Origin: an uncultured Prevotella sp.
GTDB lineage: Bacteria > Bacteroidota > Bacteroidia > Bacteroidales > Bacteroidaceae
Assembly (NCBI GenBank): GCA_900320905.1
Contig: ONTZ01000014.1
Span: forward strand, 1-64,000
Length of the DNA: 64,000 bases
Direction: 5' to 3'
A program made the position numbers and the translations under genes. Positions 9,576 through 18,287 of this stretch are shown one piece after another. The notes beneath the pieces are model-generated. The model ran no database searches. It was not told the DNA's origin and saw only the letters and a list, made by a program, of their open reading frames with translations. Numbering within the stretch: position 1 is the stretch's first letter; each line of letters starts with the position of its first letter.

Positions 9576-10187
9576 ATGAAAATACCTCCTATCATACAAA
9601 TTGGCGATGTGCTGCTCTCGTCTGAGATTCTGACGGAGATGTTCTGTTGTGACCTGAGTGCCTGCAAGGGCCAGTGCTGTGTGGAAGGAGATGCTGGCGC
9701 CCCTGTCACCCTCGATGAAATAGCAGAGATAGAGGAATGTGTTGATACGGTGTGGGGTGATCTCTCAGCCTCGGCGCAGAGCGTGATTGACAAGCAAGGC
9801 GTGGCCTATACCGATCAGGAGGGTGACCTCGTGACAAGCATCGTCAGGGGGAAAGACTGTGTATTTACTTATTATGGTGAACTTGGTGGGATTCCCGATT
9901 GTTGTCTTTGTGCTTTGGAGAAGGCTTTCAGGGCAGGAAGGACGACGTTCTGCAAGCCTGTTAGTTGTGCGCTGTATCCCATCCGTGAAAAACGTCTCGG
10001 CGAGGGTCTTGTTGGCCTGAACTACAACCGTTGGGCTGTCTGCAAGGCAGCCATTGTCAAAGGTAACGCGGAGAATGTCTATCTCTATCAGTTCCTGAAG
10101 GATCCGCTCATCCGACGCTTTGGCGAGGAATGGTATCAGGAGTTACTCGATACAGTAAAAGAATTGAAGGCGCAAGGGTATCTGTAA
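9576..10187 (+). CDS. DUF3109 cysteine-cluster protein
   Basis: This 203-residue protein is very cysteine-rich: FCCDLSACKGQCC near the N-terminus, then CVFTYY, CCLCALEKAF, CKPVSCALYPIR and a last AVCKAA. The order and spacing match the DUF3109 family of Bacteroidetes, related to the YkgJ group, in which the cysteines are thought to bind zinc or an iron-sulfur cluster. No catalytic motif is known. It sits 9 bp after ung and is probably in one operon with it, which hints at nothing firmer than co-expression. It converges with GH95 across a GC-rich hairpin. Confidence 0.8.
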   Translation: MKIPPIIQIGDVLLSSEILTEMFCCDLSACKGQCCVEGDAGAPVTLDEIAEIEECVDTVWGDLSASAQSVIDKQGVAYTDQEGDLVTSIVRGKDCVFTYYGELGGIPDCCLCALEKAFRAGRTTFCKPVSCALYPIREKRLGEGLVGLNYNRWAVCKAAIVKGNAENVYLYQFLKDPLIRRFGEEWYQELLDTVKELKAQGYL

Positions 10188-10189
10188 TC

Positions 10190-10216
10190 CCTGCCCCTCT
10201 TGGAGGGGAGGGCAGG
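10190..10216. terminator. GC-rich hairpin between convergent genes
   Basis: CCTGCCCCT and AGGGGAGGGCAGG form a stable stem with a small bulge exactly between the stops of the DUF3109 gene and the GH95 gene. It has no long T tract on either side, so it is probably a bidirectional transcription barrier rather than a classic intrinsic terminator. Confidence 0.5.
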
Positions 10217-10218
10217 AA

Positions 10219-12660
10219 TCACCATGTTTTGACATTCTGCGTCTGGCCTGCTTTCAGTTTTATGGTCTTCTGCTGACCATTATATACTAAGGTAACAGTG
10301 CTGTTGGTCTTGGACTTGATGCTGCAGTTGCGCACATAACCGCCCTTCCATTCGAAGTTGACCTCATAGCCACCACGGGCACAGAGTCCACTGACCTTTC
10401 CATCCTTCCATGTCTCAGGACAAGCAGGCAACAATTCAATTGTACATTGTAATTTGTCAGATTGTAAATTGCAGTGGCTCTGCATCAGCATCTCACAGAC
10501 GCCTGCCACACCACCGAAATTACCATCAATCTGGAAGGGAGGATGAGCATCGAAGAGGTTGGGATATGTACCACCGCCCTTACTGTAATTGGGCATTCCG
10601 GCTTTCTCTGGAGCGACGGCAGTCAGCAGTTTGCGGTATATATGATAGGCTTGCTCTCCGTTCTTTAATCGTGCCCAGAGATTAATGCGCCAGCCTGTGC
10701 TCCAACCAGTAGTCTCGTCGCCCTTAATCTCCAGTGAGCGCTCACAGGCTTTCTGGAGGTCATCGATATTCCCAGAAAGTCCCGTATATCCGGATAACCT
10801 AGAAAGATGATTACCAGGATAGAGTCCTATCAGATGACTCTGATGGCGGTGTTTGAAGTCCCTGTCGTCCCAGTCGTAGTACCATTCGTTCAGGTCGCCC
10901 ATGTGTCCGATGGTGTAAGGGTGCAGACGGGCGAGGGCCTTTTCTATTTCCTTGCTTTTCTCTCCAAGGATCTTTCCTGCGGCCATGGTATTGATAAACA
11001 GTTCGCGGATGATGGCAAGATCTGCCGTACCACCATAACAGGTCACGCCGTGATAGCCCTTGTTAGTGATATATTCGTTTTCTGGTGAGGTGCTAGGGGC
11101 AGTAATGAGTTCACCAGGTGCCTTGGGATTCTCGATGAGCCAGCGAAGACAGAAGTCGGCTGCTCCCTTCATCAAGGGGTAGGCAACTGTTCTCAGGTAG
11201 TTCTTGTCCTGAGTAAACTGGTATCGTTCCCAGAGGGTATTCACCAGCCAGGCACCACCAAGGTTCCAGTTAGCCCACATTGGATTCTCGCGCTTCTCAC
11301 CTACGGGGTTTGTCATGGCCCAGATGTCGGAGTTATGACTGGAACACCAGCCTTCCGAGATGTTGTAATAGTTTTGGGCAGAGTATTGCCCGTTGGCAGC
11401 GAGTGCTTTTACAAAGCCGTCAAGGGGTTGTGCCATCTCACCCATATTCGCCACGAAGGCAGGCCAGTAATTTTCTTCAAGGTTGATGTTCACGGTGTAG
11501 TTGCCACGCCAGGGCGACCAGAGGTGAGGTGTCCAGAGGCCTTGCAGATTGGCAGGTACGCCAGGTGTACGGGAACAAGATATCAGCAGATAACGCCCGA
11601 ACTGGAAATAGAGTTCTTCGAGATACCGGCTTTGGCCCCCACCATCGGTATAGTCTTTTAAGAGAGCATCCGTATTTTGGGGGGATTCGGGATTTTCGGA
11701 TTTTCCGGAGAGTCTGATCTTCACACGGTCGTAGATGGCTTTATAGTCAGCGAGGTGGCGAGCATAGAATTCATCGTAGGTGTAGTTCTGCGTGTGCCAG
11801 AGGTCGTTGGCGGCATTCTCTAAATAGGGTGCAGCCTCCTTTACGGGATGTTTGTCGAAGCCGTTGAAACTGGTCTCATTGATGATATAGATGATGGCTT
11901 CCTTGGCATGGGTGATGGTCAGGGAAGAGTCTGCTGCTGACACTTCGCCATCGGTCTTTACGCTGAGCATCGTACAGAAGTGGATGCTTTCCTGCGGATC
12001 ACCTGTGGCGTGGCCCGTCATTGTCAACTGGGTGGGGATGGCTTTCACCTTGTGTGGCACCTGTGCTGTCAGGGCGATGCGGCAGTTGATGTCACCACGC
12101 AGACGGATGGCGATGAGTTTGTCAGGATTCGAGGCAAAGTACTCTCTTGTGACGGTTTTTCCATTGCGCACATAACGGTCTTTAATCATGGCGGAGTCAA
12201 GGCTCAACGAACGGTGATAGCCACTGACGGTTCCCAGTCCGAGGTCCTTGATGTGCAGGGTGCCTAGAGGCTGGAAAAATTGTGAGTTAGGCCCCTGCAC
12301 ATAATGCTGTAGCGAGTCGGCCCGTGCATAGTCCTCATTGAAGAGAGCCTCGCGGATAGCAGGTATCCACTGGTGGGCATCAGCATCGAGGTTTCTGTCT
12401 ACAGGCTTGCCTGTCCATAGGGTGATGTCGTTCAGATAGATGATATCGTCATCTGTACCCCCATAGACGAGGGCCCCCATTTTTCCATTGCCGATGGGCA
12501 ACGATTCTTCGAAGTAGGTGGCGGGCTTGTCATATTGTAGTACCATCGGCGCCTGCTCATACGGGGTCTGGCATTCCTGTGCGTAGCCTGCGGAGCACAG
12601 CGTGCCTGTCCCCTGAGTGAGTAGTGCCACAAAAAGATAAATTTTCCTCATGATCATCAT
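10219..12660 (-). CDS. GH95-family alpha-L-fucosidase
   Basis: This 813-residue exported glycoside hydrolase has a signal peptide ending near SAGYAQ. Family hallmarks include WFEE-like YFEESLPIGNGKMGA near residue 45, NLEENYWPAFVANMGE, SPENEY and HQSHLIGLYPGN in the (alpha/alpha)6 catalytic core, and FQIDGNFGG near the C-terminus. GH95 enzymes usually release alpha-1,2-linked fucose, some also L-galactose. The true start may be ATG 12651 (MRKIYLF). Residues about 317-329 (KSENPESPQN) form a polar insert encoded by a 9-bp-period minisatellite also found elsewhere in the window. A -7 box TATCTTTG lies at 12687-12680 on the minus strand, mirroring the ptb promoter. Confidence 0.88.
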   Translation of the reverse strand: MMIMRKIYLFVALLTQGTGTLCSAGYAQECQTPYEQAPMVLQYDKPATYFEESLPIGNGKMGALVYGGTDDDIIYLNDITLWTGKPVDRNLDADAHQWIPAIREALFNEDYARADSLQHYVQGPNSQFFQPLGTLHIKDLGLGTVSGYHRSLSLDSAMIKDRYVRNGKTVTREYFASNPDKLIAIRLRGDINCRIALTAQVPHKVKAIPTQLTMTGHATGDPQESIHFCTMLSVKTDGEVSAADSSLTITHAKEAIIYIINETSFNGFDKHPVKEAAPYLENAANDLWHTQNYTYDEFYARHLADYKAIYDRVKIRLSGKSENPESPQNTDALLKDYTDGGGQSRYLEELYFQFGRYLLISCSRTPGVPANLQGLWTPHLWSPWRGNYTVNINLEENYWPAFVANMGEMAQPLDGFVKALAANGQYSAQNYYNISEGWCSSHNSDIWAMTNPVGEKRENPMWANWNLGGAWLVNTLWERYQFTQDKNYLRTVAYPLMKGAADFCLRWLIENPKAPGELITAPSTSPENEYITNKGYHGVTCYGGTADLAIIRELFINTMAAGKILGEKSKEIEKALARLHPYTIGHMGDLNEWYYDWDDRDFKHRHQSHLIGLYPGNHLSRLSGYTGLSGNIDDLQKACERSLEIKGDETTGWSTGWRINLWARLKNGEQAYHIYRKLLTAVAPEKAGMPNYSKGGGTYPNLFDAHPPFQIDGNFGGVAGVCEMLMQSHCNLQSDKLQCTIELLPACPETWKDGKVSGLCARGGYEVNFEWKGGYVRNCSIKSKTNSTVTLVYNGQQKTIKLKAGQTQNVKTW

Positions 12661-12678
12661 TTTTAGTTGCTTTCGCTT

Positions 12679-12708
12679 GCAAAGATACGAAAAAAAATGT
12701 ATCTTTGC
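12679..12708. promoter_or_regulatory. Mirror-image divergent promoter, GH95 / ptb
   Basis: GCAAAGATAC (12679-12688) is perfectly inverted as GTATCTTTGC (12699-12708) around 10 A-rich bases. Each arm carries a TATCTTTG -7 box, one firing left to GH95 and one right to ptb. For ptb, CTTG at 12676-12679 lies 20 bp upstream as a -33-like box. The two promoters overlap physically, so simultaneous firing should be hindered. Confidence 0.6.
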
Positions 12709-12734
12709 AGCATAAAACCAAAAATTATAAAGAT

Positions 12735-13571
12735 ATGCAGTCTATCAGGACGTTGAACGACATGATTGTGTTCCTCCAGCAGCGGGGAGACAAGAAGCGT
12801 GTGGCAGTGGTGTGTGCCAATGATGCCAGTACCCGTTATGCCGTGGAGAAAGGCAAGGAGATGGGATTCATCGAACCCATCTATGTGGACGGAGACGACA
12901 AGGATGATTGTGCTCGTCGGGCGGTAGCGCTCTGTAAGAATGGCGAGGCAGATATCCTGATGAAGGGACTCATCAATACCGATGTAATCCTGCGTGCAAT
13001 ATTGGATAAGGAGAACGGCATCCTTCGTCCGGGCCATGTGCTGACCCATGTGGCGATGGCAGAGATTCCCAAATACGAGAAACTGCTCTTCTTCACTGAT
13101 GCGGCAGTGATACCCGTACCCACAGAAGGTCAGCGCCGCCAGCAGATCCACTATATGAATTATGTGTGTCATGCACTTGGTATAGAGGAACCTCGTATCT
13201 CACTGATCCACTGTGCCGAGAAGGTGAGTGCCAAGACCTTCCCTTACACCGTCGACTATCTCGAAATCATTGCCGAGGCACAGACAGGCAAGTTCGGACG
13301 CTGCATCATCGACGGACCGTTGGACCTGAAGACTTCGTTAGACTCTGTGAGTCTGCGAGAGAAGGGCATCCACAGCGTCATCGACGGTCAGGCTGATGCG
13401 CTAATCTTCCCTGATATCGTGGCGGGCAATGTCTTTTATAAGACCATCACCCTCTTTGGCTATGCCAAGACGGCTGGCGTGTTGCAAGGCACCCAGTGCT
13501 GCTGTGTGCTGCCCTCCCGTGCCGACAGTCCGGAATCCAAGTACTACTCTCTCGCCCTCGCTGCGATATGA
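12735..13571 (+). CDS. ptb: Phosphate butyryltransferase
   Basis: This 278-residue enzyme of the phosphate acyltransferase fold moves an acyl group from CoA to phosphate. Motifs include ANDASTRYAVEKG, ADILMKGLINTDV, the glycine/histidine segment LRPGHVLTHVAM, FFTDAAVIPVPT, and IIDGPLDLKTSLD. Together with the overlapping butyrate kinase it would convert butyryl-CoA, or a branched-chain acyl-CoA, into the acid and ATP. The ATG at 12735 follows the promoter; an earlier TTG frame start lies within the -7 box. The stop overlaps the next ATG by 4 bp. Substrate chain length cannot be read from sequence. Confidence 0.9.
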   Translation: MQSIRTLNDMIVFLQQRGDKKRVAVVCANDASTRYAVEKGKEMGFIEPIYVDGDDKDDCARRAVALCKNGEADILMKGLINTDVILRAILDKENGILRPGHVLTHVAMAEIPKYEKLLFFTDAAVIPVPTEGQRRQQIHYMNYVCHALGIEEPRISLIHCAEKVSAKTFPYTVDYLEIIAEAQTGKFGRCIIDGPLDLKTSLDSVSLREKGIHSVIDGQADALIFPDIVAGNVFYKTITLFGYAKTAGVLQGTQCCCVLPSRADSPESKYYSLALAAI

Positions 13572-14638
13572 AAATCCTTGTCATTAATCCTGGCTCTACG
13601 TCGACGAAGATGGCCGTCTTCGAGGATGAGACTCCCGTGCTGGTGCGTAATATTGTGCATACCCCAGAGGAACTGGCAGGTTTCGACGATGTCATCGAAC
13701 AGCAGGACTTCCGCAAGCAACTGGTCATTGATGAATTACGTCAGGCCGATATCCCCATGGAGTTTGATGCCGTCATCGGGCGTGGTGGACTGGTAAAGCC
13801 ACTCGAAGGCGGTGTCTATGAGATCAACGACCTGATGATTCAGGATACCCATAGCGGTATCGCACTCCATAATCATGCCTGTAACCTCGGATGTCTCATC
13901 GCCCATGAGATTGCTGCCTCCATCCCCCATTGCCGTTCGTTTATCGCTGACCCAGGGGTGGTGGATGAACTCAACGACTATGCCCGTATCTCCGGTTCTC
14001 CCTTGATGAACCGCATCTGCATCTGGCATGCCCTAAACCAACGTGCCATCGCCCGTCGCTATGCGGCTGAGATAGGCAAGGAATATGAAGACCTGAACCT
14101 GATTATCTGTCACATGGGTGGTGGCATTTCCGTTGCTGCCCATCAGAAGGGGAGGGCGGTAGATGCCAATAATGCACTGGATGGCGAGGGTCCCTTCTCG
14201 CCTGAGCGGGCGGGCTCACTACCTGCCTCCGACCTGATCCGTCTCTGTTTCAGTGGGAAGTACAACGAGAAACAGTTGCTGAAACGTATTGCGGGCAAGG
14301 CAGGTCTGAATGCCCATCTGGGTACCAACGATGTGAAGGAGGTGATTCGCCGTATCGAGGACTTTGGCGACGAGCATGCCCGTCTGATTCTTGATGCGAT
14401 GATCTATCATGTGGCGAAGCATATCGCTGCCCAGTCGGCTGTGCTCTGTGGCAGCATCGATGCCATCCTGCTCACGGGTGGACTGGCCCGGTCAGAGTAT
14501 GTCGTCAGTCGTCTGCGCAAGCGTATCGGATTCCTCGCGCCCGTCCGCTGCTTCCCCGGTGAGGATGAGATGGAGGCCTTGGCCCTCAATGCCCTTGCCG
14601 TCCTTCGTGGCAAGCGTCAGGCCAAGGTCTATATGTAG
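13568..14638 (+). CDS. buk: Butyrate kinase
   Basis: This 356-residue acetokinase-superfamily enzyme converts butyryl phosphate and ADP to butyrate and ATP. The phosphate-binding start MKILVINPGSTSTKMAVF, the central HMGGGISVAAHQKGRAVD, the NNALDGEGPFSPERAGSLP loop and the C-terminal ILLTGGLARSE are family signatures. The ATGA overlap with ptb implies translational coupling. Its stop is 5 bp from that of the convergent lipoprotein gene. Confidence 0.93.
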   Translation: MKILVINPGSTSTKMAVFEDETPVLVRNIVHTPEELAGFDDVIEQQDFRKQLVIDELRQADIPMEFDAVIGRGGLVKPLEGGVYEINDLMIQDTHSGIALHNHACNLGCLIAHEIAASIPHCRSFIADPGVVDELNDYARISGSPLMNRICIWHALNQRAIARRYAAEIGKEYEDLNLIICHMGGGISVAAHQKGRAVDANNALDGEGPFSPERAGSLPASDLIRLCFSGKYNEKQLLKRIAGKAGLNAHLGTNDVKEVIRRIEDFGDEHARLILDAMIYHVAKHIAAQSAVLCGSIDAILLTGGLARSEYVVSRLRKRIGFLAPVRCFPGEDEMEALALNALAVLRGKRQAKVYM

Positions 14639-14643
14639 GGTTC

Positions 14644-16143
14644 CTACTTCGTCAGTCTATGCACATATTTGACAGTCTCGGCAGCCCCTTTAAGGATGTC
14701 AGCAAAGGTCTGTGGCTTGATGGTGACGGGGCCGTGCATGAATTCTGGAATGTTATAGCACCGCATGAACTCACGGTGATAGTTCGGGTCGGCACTTGGC
14801 AGTTCAAAGGGTTTGGTGCCGTGTCCGTCCTTGTCGATGTGGGCAAAGAATGGACGGGTATAGGTGCCATCGTCACGGCGACTGCTGAAGACTACCCACT
14901 TGCCGTTGCTCGACCAGGAGTGATAACTCTCCGTGTCAGGTGAGTTTATTTCGGTTGCAGGCCGTGTCTCACCTGTCTGTAAGTCAAGCAGCCAGAGGTC
15001 GGCATCATGGTGCCAGATATGGAACACACCGAACTCTGCCAGCGCAAACATCAGATAGCGTCCGTCGGGTGAGATACGGGGCAGGGTGGCACTCTTGTTG
15101 AGGCTGTCGGCAGCAAAGACCAATTCACGCTGGCCAAAAGCCATCGTCTCGGGGTCGAAACTTTTCTTGTAGATATTGTACTTAATTTCTTGTGAACGGG
15201 CGACGATTTCAGAGACTTTAGACAGAGTCGTGTCTTTCCATTCGAAGTGGGCACTGCAATAATAGAGTGTCTTGCCGTCTGGAGTCCAGGCAGGGAACAC
15301 CTCCAGTTCGTTGGGGTCGTTCTCCAGATTGGTCACCTCTCCCTTGTCAATGTCGTAGGCGATGAGATCGCTCTGTGAGTCATACACCTCAATCTTATTG
15401 GGATGGGTGGTGTGGAAACTCTGGCTAGTCTTATTAGTGGAGTAGACAATCAGTTTCAGCCAGGGGTGCCAGGCGGGATAGACACCGGCCGAGAGGATGG
15501 AGTCGTTACGCATGTTCAATTTCTTAATTTTACCATCGTAGGCAATAACGGTACCCCCGTTGTACTGACGGGCGTGGAACTGCATACGCTCAGGATTGAA
15601 CTGCTGGTAGTTGTGACAGTTGATACACTGTCCGTCTTTCTCGAAACTGTTAAGGATATTATCATAGATGACGCTCTCGTCATAGTTCTCCAAGCAGCGC
15701 TGGTTGATGGTCAGCGCCTCGTAACTGATGAAGGAGGGATAGATGAGACGATAACTCAGGTAACTGTCGATGCTGTCGGGCGACACGAAGATGCTGAAGG
15801 GCTTGTAGTGCGTCCATTGGTCAGCCTTGCAGGCATAGACATCCACCGTGATGGCACCACCCTTCGCCTTTTCCGCCAGTGTACGCCATTCGTCCATTTC
15901 CGGCTGGGCCTTACCCTCACAGACAATCTCCTCATCGCCAACGGCATAGCGGGCTATCATATTGTCTGCGACTTCGTCCAATTCAAAGGTGAGCGGAGCC
16001 ATATTGATGGGGATGGTCACATTGGTATAGTCGGGATAAATTTTGGGCAGTTCTTTGGAATCGGTGAACACCTCTGGCACAGAAGGCCCACCACATCCTA
16101 CCACAGCCAGACAAAAAACGATATATGCTAATTTCCTAATCAT
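14644..16143 (-). CDS. TolB-like beta-propeller lipoprotein with a CxxCH site
   Basis: This 499-residue protein has a lipoprotein signal (LAVVGC, lipidated Cys17). Residues about 215-450 contain WD40-like/PD40 propeller blades: SAGVYPAWHPWLKLIVYST, EVFPAWTPDGKTLYYCS, LPRISPDGRYLMFAL and SYHSWSSNGKWVVFSS. Before the propeller, CINCH (Cys173, Cys176, His177) is a c-type heme attachment motif; in related Bacteroidetes proteins it leads to a cytochrome-c-like label. A single CxxCH without a clear cytochrome fold could also bind metal. It follows the DUF6057 membrane protein by 28 bp and is probably in one operon with it. Role unknown, envelope-located. Confidence 0.75.
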   Translation of the reverse strand: MIRKLAYIVFCLAVVGCGGPSVPEVFTDSKELPKIYPDYTNVTIPINMAPLTFELDEVADNMIARYAVGDEEIVCEGKAQPEMDEWRTLAEKAKGGAITVDVYACKADQWTHYKPFSIFVSPDSIDSYLSYRLIYPSFISYEALTINQRCLENYDESVIYDNILNSFEKDGQCINCHNYQQFNPERMQFHARQYNGGTVIAYDGKIKKLNMRNDSILSAGVYPAWHPWLKLIVYSTNKTSQSFHTTHPNKIEVYDSQSDLIAYDIDKGEVTNLENDPNELEVFPAWTPDGKTLYYCSAHFEWKDTTLSKVSEIVARSQEIKYNIYKKSFDPETMAFGQRELVFAADSLNKSATLPRISPDGRYLMFALAEFGVFHIWHHDADLWLLDLQTGETRPATEINSPDTESYHSWSSNGKWVVFSSRRDDGTYTRPFFAHIDKDGHGTKPFELPSADPNYHREFMRCYNIPEFMHGPVTIKPQTFADILKGAAETVKYVHRLTK

Positions 16144-16171
16144 AACTTTTCACTTCTCTTTTTTCACTTCT

Positions 16172-18025
16172 TTAATACTCTGGTAAGTTTTTCATCATAT
16201 AGTAGTCGTAATAGTAAGTCTCACCATAGAAGGGGGATAGTCCCTCACGGCATGTTTCTACATCCTTATTGTTGTATTTGGCTGCCGAGGTCATAAAGCG
16301 CTCGAAAGTGTCTTTGATACCTGCATCGAACGGCATCCTGTCCAAGTCCTTTCTGTCCTCTAATTTACCGTAGAGGTAGGCAGCCTCTTGTATGTAGCGT
16401 GGAATAGGGCCGTTGGGATGCAGTCTGATATAATCGTTGAAATGATACCAGAACTGCTTGATGTCCTTAGTCCACAGAGTAGCCAACAGAGTCTGTTCCT
16501 GAAAAAAAGGATCATCGGTATTGATGCTACTCACCAATCGCCTCATAAGGAATCTTTCCGTATAACCTTCATCGCCACCGAGATGGTTGTTATAATGGAG
16601 CATATGGGTGATAGGCTCGCGCTCTGCGTCCTTGGCAATCAAGTCGGGATGACCTAAGAGGGCTTCTGCTTGCTCGGCCCAGTCGCTGTAGAAGATAGTC
16701 TGTTTCAGAATATTGATATACTTACGGGCCAGGGGTCTGTCGTCCTCGAGGAGGGCACAGTTCACCAGCAACTGATAGTCCTCTGTGCGGAAGCCGAACT
16801 CCACGCCCATCTCCATACACAGACGGTTGCAGTAGTTCAGCATACCGTATTGATAGTAGATCATCTGCCCAGCCAACATCATCAGGCGCATGACGAAAGG
16901 TGCGGCATAGGCCTTGGAGCCGTTTTTGTAGAGGAACATCGTGTCACCCTGTTTGCCGAGTCGCGAGAGGGCGAGGTTGCGCATCATCACGATGGCCCGT
17001 GTCGGCTCGTCCTGCTGGGTGACAGCCTCTTCCAACACACCCATCCAGTCGAGGTTGGCGATACGGTGCTGCATGGTCAGTTCGTGGTGGAAGTTCTTGT
17101 CCTTCATCCAGAAATGGTAGACACAGCCCACCAAGAGGATAGCCACTACTGCCTGACAGAGCATGTAATAGAGTTTCTTCATGGGCTTGGTAGCCTGTCT
17201 GTCGGCATGGTAGGTCACAGCCAGGATTACAAAGAAGAGGGCCAGCAGATAGTATGGTATATAATAAGTGTGGTATTCCTCCGTGAGATAGAAGAGCGGC
17301 AACTCTGCCCAAAGGACATTGGATAGATTGACCTGATAGTAGACATATCGGTAGCAGAAAAGGGGTACGGCAGCGACACTCAGAATGGCCACCACACTAT
17401 TGACAACAGCCCCCGTCCGACTGGCAGACAACCGCCACGACCAGATGCCCATAATCAGGGCGGCTGCGAGTCCGTAGATACCCATCAGTGGATAGCCCAG
17501 GGCACAGGTGAGGAAAATATACACCACACCTACCCACATTCGTTTTCGTGGATTTGCAATCTCTGACTGCATACAGCGGAAGCCCCACAACAGAGCCGCT
17601 ACGGCTGTCGTACCGATGGTGGTTACGAAGAAGTGACCCCTGAGTTTCAGAATATATATCCAGTAGCCCATATCCATGTTAGTCAGCAACAGGATGGCAA
17701 CGGGTATCAGCATCAGGATGGCCCATCGGTCTGAAATCCGGAAAGCCCGTTTGATGATGACCATCAGTAGTAGCCACCAGGCGCAGAGCAACAACACACC
17801 CAACCACGGATAGTACAGGAACTGCGTGAACCATGTGCCCAACCAGGTGAGCAGGCCTCCAGGCACGACAATCTGCTCTTTCAGGTAGAGCATCGAGCAG
17901 AGGAAGAGGTTCTTTTCCTGCACCTTCCAGAGTTGGTCACTCTCAAATATCAGCATGGCTCCGGCTATCGCCGCCAGTGCCACCAGCCATATTGCTAACG
18001 CAAGATACTTTTGTTTTAATTTCAT
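16172..18025 (-). CDS. DUF6057 polytopic membrane protein
   Basis: This 617-residue protein has an N-terminal half of about ten hydrophobic segments (from LALAIWLVALAAIAGAMLI to AVVAILLVGCVYHFW) and a soluble C-terminal half rich in aromatic, TPR-like helices (ALLEDDRPLARKYINILKQ). The arrangement matches the DUF6057 family of Bacteroidetes, whose function is not known. The promoter on the minus strand is near perfect. It is followed by the CxxCH propeller lipoprotein, and the two may form one envelope system. Confidence 0.7.
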   Translation of the reverse strand: MKLKQKYLALAIWLVALAAIAGAMLIFESDQLWKVQEKNLFLCSMLYLKEQIVVPGGLLTWLGTWFTQFLYYPWLGVLLLCAWWLLLMVIIKRAFRISDRWAILMLIPVAILLLTNMDMGYWIYILKLRGHFFVTTIGTTAVAALLWGFRCMQSEIANPRKRMWVGVVYIFLTCALGYPLMGIYGLAAALIMGIWSWRLSASRTGAVVNSVVAILSVAAVPLFCYRYVYYQVNLSNVLWAELPLFYLTEEYHTYYIPYYLLALFFVILAVTYHADRQATKPMKKLYYMLCQAVVAILLVGCVYHFWMKDKNFHHELTMQHRIANLDWMGVLEEAVTQQDEPTRAIVMMRNLALSRLGKQGDTMFLYKNGSKAYAAPFVMRLMMLAGQMIYYQYGMLNYCNRLCMEMGVEFGFRTEDYQLLVNCALLEDDRPLARKYINILKQTIFYSDWAEQAEALLGHPDLIAKDAEREPITHMLHYNNHLGGDEGYTERFLMRRLVSSINTDDPFFQEQTLLATLWTKDIKQFWYHFNDYIRLHPNGPIPRYIQEAAYLYGKLEDRKDLDRMPFDAGIKDTFERFMTSAAKYNNKDVETCREGLSPFYGETYYYDYYMMKNLPEY

Positions 18026-18047
18026 ATTTGTTATTCAGATTTTGGTG

Positions 18048-18079
18048 CAAAGGTACAAATAAACGACCAAGCCACCAAA
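18048..18079 (-). promoter_or_regulatory. Promoter of the DUF6057 operon
   Basis: Minus-strand TTTG (18079-18076), a 20-bp spacer and TACCTTTG (18055-18048) fit the consensus exactly. The predicted start leaves a short leader of about 16 nt before the ATG at 18025. Confidence 0.75.
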
Positions 18080-18102
18080 TTTATAGAAGTATTTTTGTAG
18101 AG

Positions 18103-18146
18103 AGACATACAGTATGTCTGGAACTCGGAAGTCTTTCCTTACTTCC
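18103..18146. repeat. Two adjacent inverted repeats upstream of the TPR regulator
   Basis: AGACATAC and GTATGTCT (18103-18119) form an 8-bp palindrome around a single A. GGAAGT (18127-18132) and ACTTCC (18141-18146) form a second inverted repeat. They lie between the divergent DUF6057 and TPR-regulator promoters, where operators would be expected. A TATTTTTG box just upstream (18090-18097) could instead transcribe them as a short RNA. Confidence 0.4.
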
Positions 18147-18230
18147 TTATTGGTTGAGAATCTATTGAATTAACACTATGATTCAGAAACATTGCATTTT
18201 GTATCGTTGTCGAAAAAAAGTAAGTTTTTA

Positions 18231-18262
18231 TTTGCATTTTTCGTTTGATTTGTCTATTTTTG
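18231..18262 (+). promoter_or_regulatory. Promoter of the TPR regulator
   Basis: TTTG (18231-18234), a 20-bp spacer and TATTTTTG (18255-18262) match the Bacteroidetes consensus. They place the start about 18 nt before the ATG at 18288. Confidence 0.7.
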
Positions 18263-18287
18263 CGCCCGATGATTGTAATTGAAGAAT

